Of a stretch of DNA of 64,000 nucleotides, positions 60,240 to 64,000 are shown one piece after another (within the stretch, counting starts at the first letter, position 1; each line of letters starts with the position of its first letter). The stretch comes from JBCCMA01 sp045107005. Its GTDB lineage: Bacteria; Pseudomonadota; Gammaproteobacteria; Steroidobacterales; JBCCMA01. The stretch covers positions 25,050 through 89,049 of the forward strand of contig JBGCFP010000021.1 in assembly GCA_045107005.1 (NCBI GenBank). The letters are read 5' to 3'. The translations under genes and the position numbers were made by a program. Under the pieces are notes generated by a model, which was given only the letters and a program-made list of their open reading frames with translations, did no database searches and had not been told where the DNA came from.

Positions 60240-60998
60240 TTACATGCCGTCTAACATCGAACGCTTGCGATAACCCGCGGGCACTTCAAATATGGCCGAG
60301 CTCAGCTCGTCGGTGCTGACGCTTTGCAGCTCCATCGCTTGCTCACTGCCCGTCATGCGAATCGGCACACCGCCCATCTGTTTGGCGCTGGGCATGTCCG
60401 GCGCGACACCAAAGCGTGACGCCAGCTCCTGCATGGTCTCCAGCATCGCTGCCATAGCGTCGTAATCGGAGCCCGGGATACCGAGCGCATCGGCTTTGGC
60501 CACGCAGGCCGTGCTGCGGTCGCCGTCCGGCAGCGTTACGCTGGCGATCTTGCACTTGTAGCCGGCTACTTTGTCGCTGTCTCCGGTCCATTCGACGCTG
60601 ACGGTCTTCTTGGGCGCACTGCCGCTGAGTTTCGCCCGCATATCGGCGGGGATCATTTTCATCATCGCCTCGCGCTGTTCGGGGGGCATGTTGGCCATTT
60701 GCGCTTCGAACTGCTTGACCATATCGGAGACCTGATCGGCCATCTGACCCATGGATTCGCTGTCCATGACCATGTAGCCCTTGCCGGCGTGGTCGATCTG
60801 CGTGAAGGCGCCATTGGCGGAATCATAAATACTCTGCACGATGCCGTCTTCGGAAAACGCGACTTTGCCTTTTTGCACGCTGATAACGGTCGTGGAGGCG
60901 TCATCGCCCCCGTCAGACTGCGCCATGGTGAGCTCGGTGTCGGCGATCGCGGTGTTGGCCGCAAGCGTCGCGGCAAGGATTAGACCTGGATATTTCAT
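60240..60998 (-). CDS. DUF4412-like exported protein
   Basis: This 252-residue protein from ATG 60998 has a signal peptide at about 1-20 (GLILAATLAANTAIA). It has a beta-strand-rich N-terminal region (STTVISVQKGKVAFSEDGIVQSIYD) and a Met-rich helical insert at about 85-130 (MGQMADQVSDMVKQFEAQMANMPPEQREAMMKMIP). A second beta region has VEWTGDSDKVAGYKCKIASV. Such proteins are similar to LolA-fold-like DUF4412 members. The function is unknown. It is convergent with HNH and divergent from the exonuclease gene. Confidence 0.8.
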   Translation of the reverse strand: MKYPGLILAATLAANTAIADTELTMAQSDGGDDASTTVISVQKGKVAFSEDGIVQSIYDSANGAFTQIDHAGKGYMVMDSESMGQMADQVSDMVKQFEAQMANMPPEQREAMMKMIPADMRAKLSGSAPKKTVSVEWTGDSDKVAGYKCKIASVTLPDGDRSTACVAKADALGIPGSDYDAMAAMLETMQELASRFGVAPDMPSAKQMGGVPIRMTGSEQAMELQSVSTDELSSAIFEVPAGYRKRSMLDGM

Positions 60999-61123
60999 AG
61001 TGACTCCAAAACGAAAAGCAAAAAACGGCGGCGGGTCAGCGCGGCTGCCGAACGCGAATACGAACTTAAAGTAGACTACGGCCAGATTTCGCGCAATTTC
61101 CAAGAAGCGATACTGTATCTGCC

Positions 61124-62005
61124 ATGGTTTATTTGATTGACGCTAGCGTTTACGTGTTTCGCGCGTATTACTCCGTGCCGGCCGACATGGTCGATGGGCA
61201 CGGCCAACCGACCAACGCTGTGTACGGTTTTACGCGGTTTCTGCTCGATTTGTTGACGGAAACCGCCGCAACACACGTTGTTGTAGCGTTTGACGAGTCT
61301 TTGACCACTTCGTTCCGTAACGAGCTCTATCCCGCCTACAAAGCCAATCGCGAGCCCGCACCCGACGAGCTCAAACGTCAATTTTTGTCATGTCGGCGCC
61401 TGTGTGAGGCCCTTGGGCTACGCCATGAAGCCCACGAGAAGTTCGAGGCTGACGATCTGATTGGCACGCTGGCGCAGCACTGCCGTGCGCAGCAGCAGTC
61501 GGTGTCGATCGTCACGCGCGACAAGGATCTGGCCCAGCTGGTGGGGCCGGACGATGAGTTCTACGACTACGCGTCGCGAGCGCGCTACGGCTATGAGCAG
61601 ATCGAAGCGCAGTTCGGCACGCGACCCGAGAGCATCGCCGATTACCTGGCGCTGACCGGCGACGCGGTCGATAACATCCGGGGTGTACCGGGTGTGGGGA
61701 AAAAAACCGCGGCGGCCATTTTCGCGCAGTATCAATCACTGGATGAGGTCTACGGGCATCTTGACGCGCTTCAATCCCTGCCCATTCGCGGCGCGCGCAC
61801 GCTGGCTGCGAAGCTGGAGAAGCATCGCGCTGACGCCTATCTGGCGCAACAGCTAACCCGAATACGCTGCGATGTACCAATGGACAGTTCGCTTGAGTCC
61901 ATGCGTCGGCGGTCTTCGGAGCCGGCCCTGGTCAACGGCTTGTTTGACGATTTGGGTTTTGGTGACGGGCTGCGCGAGCGCGCGCTGGCCCTCGAAGTCT
62001 CGTGA
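61124..62005 (+). CDS. 5'-3' exonuclease / flap endonuclease-like protein
   Basis: A protein of 293 residues with the 5'-nuclease core: VYLIDASVYVFRAYYSVP (first Asp ligand), VVVAFDESLTTSFRNELYPAYKANR, EADDLIGTLA, VTRDKDLAQLV and DAVDNIRGVPGVGKKTAAAIF (helix-hairpin-helix). It corresponds to the exonuclease part of DNA polymerase I, or to the ExoIX (Xni) family, but is a separate protein. It probably removes flaps or RNA primers. Its metal ligands are all present, unlike in the degenerate Xni proteins. Confidence 0.9.
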   Translation: MVYLIDASVYVFRAYYSVPADMVDGHGQPTNAVYGFTRFLLDLLTETAATHVVVAFDESLTTSFRNELYPAYKANREPAPDELKRQFLSCRRLCEALGLRHEAHEKFEADDLIGTLAQHCRAQQQSVSIVTRDKDLAQLVGPDDEFYDYASRARYGYEQIEAQFGTRPESIADYLALTGDAVDNIRGVPGVGKKTAAAIFAQYQSLDEVYGHLDALQSLPIRGARTLAAKLEKHRADAYLAQQLTRIRCDVPMDSSLESMRRRSSEPALVNGLFDDLGFGDGLRERALALEVS

Positions 62006-62023
62006 CCTGCGTATACTGAACTT

Positions 62024-62176
62024 ATGAGCAGCACGACTATCTTTATTCTGGTGGCCGTCGTGGCGGCGATCAGTTTTGCCGGGCGTTTGGTCGGCTTGTT
62101 TCGAAAAAGTCGAGACGTGGAGAAGACGCTCGACTATTCGAAGATGCGCGAGTGGGAAGACGATGAGCCCGATTGA
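62024..62176 (+). CDS. Small single-pass membrane protein (50 residues)
   Basis: ATG 62024 opens a 50-codon frame. An N-terminal helix (IFILVAVVAAISFAGRLVGLF) is followed by a basic stretch (RKSRD) and an acidic end (MREWEDDEPD). The basic-after-helix pattern predicts N-terminus out, C-terminus in the cytosol. A TATACT lies at 62012-62017, too close for a normal leader. It is 18 bases after the exonuclease gene and upstream of an ABC exporter. The function is unknown. Confidence 0.6.
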   Translation: MSSTTIFILVAVVAAISFAGRLVGLFRKSRDVEKTLDYSKMREWEDDEPD

Positions 62177-62253
62177 CCCTCGCGCAGACCGATCATTCGA
62201 TCCGTAACGTCTCGTTCGGCGTCAGGATCGGCTTGATTGCAGGCCGCAGACGC

Positions 62254-62282
62254 TTGAAATTTTTTCTCATCTTGGGTAAAAA
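62254..62282 (+). promoter_or_regulatory. Sigma-70-type promoter of the ABC exporter genes
   Basis: TTGAAA (62254-62259) and TAAAAA (62277-62282) are exactly 17 bases apart. The transcript would start near 62289, at the base of a GC hairpin (62289-62310) followed by ATTTTTG, and reach ATG 62331 with GGAG at 62319-62322. Confidence 0.65.
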
Positions 62283-62330
62283 ATTGGCCGCCCCGCGACG
62301 GGCGCGGGCGATTTTTGTGGAGTGAATTTG

Positions 62331-63278
62331 ATGATAGAAACGCACGGTTTGCGCAAGGACTTCGGCGCGTTCACCGCGGTGCGAGATATCTCGTTTCAGG
62401 TGGGGGAGGGCGAAGTGCTTGGTTTTCTCGGGCCCAACGGCGCGGGCAAATCCACGACGATGAAGATGATCGCCGGTTTTCTCGCGCCCACGTCGGGCAG
62501 CGTGTCAGTGTGCGGCTTCGATGTCGCCAGTGCACCGCTCAAGACCAAAACGATGGTCGGATATTTGCCCGAAGGCGCGCCGAGCTACGACGAGATGACG
62601 CCGCGTTCGTTTTTGGAATTCATCGCCGATATTCGCGGGCTGACTGGGCAGCAGCGACGCTCACGCATTGATGACGTGGTTGGGCGACTGCACCTTGAGC
62701 GTGTGCTTGAGCAGAGCATTGAGACGTTGTCCAAAGGATACAAGCGACGTGTTGGCCTGGCTCAGGCCATTTTGCACGACCCGCAGGTGCTCATCCTCGA
62801 TGAGCCCACCGACGGCCTCGACCCGAATCAAAAACACGAAGTGCGCTCGCTGATTCGCGACATCGCGCAAAACAAGACCATCGTGATTTCCACCCACATC
62901 CTTGAAGAGGTGCACGCCGTTTGTACGCGCGCGGTGATCATCGCCGACGGTGCCGTGCTGGCTGACGACACGCCGGCCGGTTTGGAAGCGCGCTCCCGCT
63001 ATCACAATGCCGTGCGACTGAGTACGGCGGACGACGATTCACTGGCCGCACTCAAGGACGCGCTGCGTCAGCTCCCGGGCGTAAGCGGACTCGAAGTCGG
63101 GGAAGACGGCAGCGGTGTGGTCGCGCTCCCGCATGAGGGCGCCGACCTGTTTGCGCAGGTTAGTGAACTGATTGGACGCAACAGCTGGCCGGTCACGCAG
63201 ATCGAGATGGATCGCGGTCGACTCGAGGATGTGTTCCGCGACATCACCATGCGCGAAGGAGAAGCGGCTCATGGCTAA
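62331..63278 (+). CDS. ABC-2 exporter ATPase (GldA-like)
   Basis: This 315-residue protein from ATG 62331 has GGAG eight bases upstream. It is a complete ATPase: Walker A GPNGAGKSTT (about 35-44), signature LSKGYKRRVGLAQAI and Walker B VLILDEPTDGLDPNQ, with the switch His in STHILEEV. The C-terminal 90 residues are the extension typical of GldA/NosF-like exporter ATPases. The permease gene overlaps by eight bases. The substrate is unknown; the name GldA does not imply gliding in this organism. Confidence 0.9.
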   Translation: MIETHGLRKDFGAFTAVRDISFQVGEGEVLGFLGPNGAGKSTTMKMIAGFLAPTSGSVSVCGFDVASAPLKTKTMVGYLPEGAPSYDEMTPRSFLEFIADIRGLTGQQRRSRIDDVVGRLHLERVLEQSIETLSKGYKRRVGLAQAILHDPQVLILDEPTDGLDPNQKHEVRSLIRDIAQNKTIVISTHILEEVHAVCTRAVIIADGAVLADDTPAGLEARSRYHNAVRLSTADDDSLAALKDALRQLPGVSGLEVGEDGSGVVALPHEGADLFAQVSELIGRNSWPVTQIEMDRGRLEDVFRDITMREGEAAHG

Positions 63279-64000
63279 AATCAAAGCCATTTTGCGACGT
63301 GAGCTGGCCGGCTACTTCGCCACTCCGGTCGCCTACGTGTTCATCGTTATTTTTCTGATGCTGGCGGGTTTCCTGGCGTTTCAGTTCGGGCGCCTGTACG
63401 AGAGTGGCCAGGCGGACCTGTCGGCGTTTTTCTCGTTTCATCCTTACCTGTATCTGTTCCTGGTGCCCGCTCTGTCAATGCGCCTGTGGGCTGAGGAGCG
63501 TAAGAGCGGCAGCATCGAGCTGTTGATGACGCTGCCGGTCACCACCACGCAAGCGGTGGTGGGCAAGTTTCTTGCGGCGTGGTTGTTTACCGGCGTCGCG
63601 TTAGCGCTGACGTTCCCGATCTGGATCACCGTCAACTATCTGGGTAACCCGGACAACGGCGTTATCCTGGCCTCGTATCTGGGCAGCTTTCTGATGGCCG
63701 GTGCTTACCTTGCCGTCGGCTCCTGTGTGTCCGCCGTGACCCGCAATCAGGTGATCGCATTCGTCCTGACCGTCACCGCGTGCTTCTTGCTGCTGTTCGC
63801 CGGGTTTCCGGTGGTACTGGGCGTGCTGGGCAACGTGCTGCCGCAAGGGCTGATTGATGCGGTCGCGTCGGTGAGTTTTCTGACTCACTTCACGTCGATT
63901 ACCAAAGGCGTTATTGATGTGCGCGACCTGGTTTACTACGCCGTGATGATCGGTGGCTGGCTCGCGGCCAACGTGATCGTGCTCGATTTGAAGAAGGCCG
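63271..64000 (+). CDS. ABC-2 exporter permease (GldF-like), cut by window end
   Basis: ATG 63271 overlaps the ATPase gene by eight bases. The visible 243 residues start IKAILRRELAGYFATPVAYVFIVIFLML, typical of GldF-like permeases. At least six hydrophobic helices follow, with the coupling motif ERKSGSIELLMTLPVTTTQAVVGKFLAAW. The frame is open to the right edge. It is the membrane part of the exporter; further genes of a gld-like operon may lie beyond the window. Confidence 0.88.
   Translation, partial: MAKIKAILRRELAGYFATPVAYVFIVIFLMLAGFLAFQFGRLYESGQADLSAFFSFHPYLYLFLVPALSMRLWAEERKSGSIELLMTLPVTTTQAVVGKFLAAWLFTGVALALTFPIWITVNYLGNPDNGVILASYLGSFLMAGAYLAVGSCVSAVTRNQVIAFVLTVTACFLLLFAGFPVVLGVLGNVLPQGLIDAVASVSFLTHFTSITKGVIDVRDLVYYAVMIGGWLAANVIVLDLKKA

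Noticed and set aside
1..64000. tRNA, rRNA, CRISPR arrays, insertion sequences or prophage genes
   Set aside because: No T-loop-like tRNA pattern, repeated spacer structure, transposase or phage structural gene was recognised by eye on either strand.

Overview
The window is a GC-rich (about 60 percent by eye), densely coded stretch of a gammaproteobacterial chromosome. The order LysM lipoprotein - dprA - smg - topA facing def - fmt - rsmB - DUF4390 - ntrY - ntrX, plus ubiG, tsaC, priA and argS, fits a free-living gammaproteobacterium of the Xanthomonadales/Chromatiales side. That placement is an inference from gene content and order. No rRNA, tRNA, CRISPR array, phage or intact insertion sequence was recognised.

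Left part (1-13.4 kb): a partial EamA transporter; an ECF sigma / membrane anti-sigma / two exported HEAT-repeat proteins operon with a possible leaderless ECF-type promoter; a TRIC-family channel; a SulP anion transporter led by an ArsR regulator with a recognisable promoter and operator-like repeats; glpD; a peroxiredoxin whose intrinsic terminator lies inside the signal-peptide codons of the next gene; then lipoprotein, membrane protein, MoxR ATPase and VWA protein. Next (13.5-19 kb, minus strand) come ubiG, a MaoC-like protein and an export trio (ABC-type protein, HlyD, TolC) whose ABC protein has lost its ATPase motifs.

Middle (19-36.4 kb): proBA; a winged-helix regulator gene with a palindrome over its promoter; a carotenoid-type block (crtI, crtD-like, membrane protein, P450, ATP-grasp); a fasciclin protein; small metabolic genes with tsaC; and a 1496-residue caspase - nSTAND - transmembrane - beta-propeller protein. 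The last sits between tsaC and topA, which are often neighbours, and is the best candidate for an accessory cell-death or defence-like system.

Right part (36.5-64 kb): the housekeeping block topA-smg-dprA-LysM and def-fmt-rsmB-DUF4390-ntrYX, with a degenerate NtrX AAA+ domain; a phosphoribosyltransferase-HAD fusion; a DUF2799 lipoprotein; an alpha/beta-hydrolase lacking the nucleophile serine; SPOR-argS; priA; a second sigma-factor operon encoding a strongly acidic and a strongly basic exported protein; an HNH endonuclease; a DUF4412 protein; a 5'-3' exonuclease; a 50-residue membrane protein; and a GldA/GldF-like ABC exporter cut by the window end.
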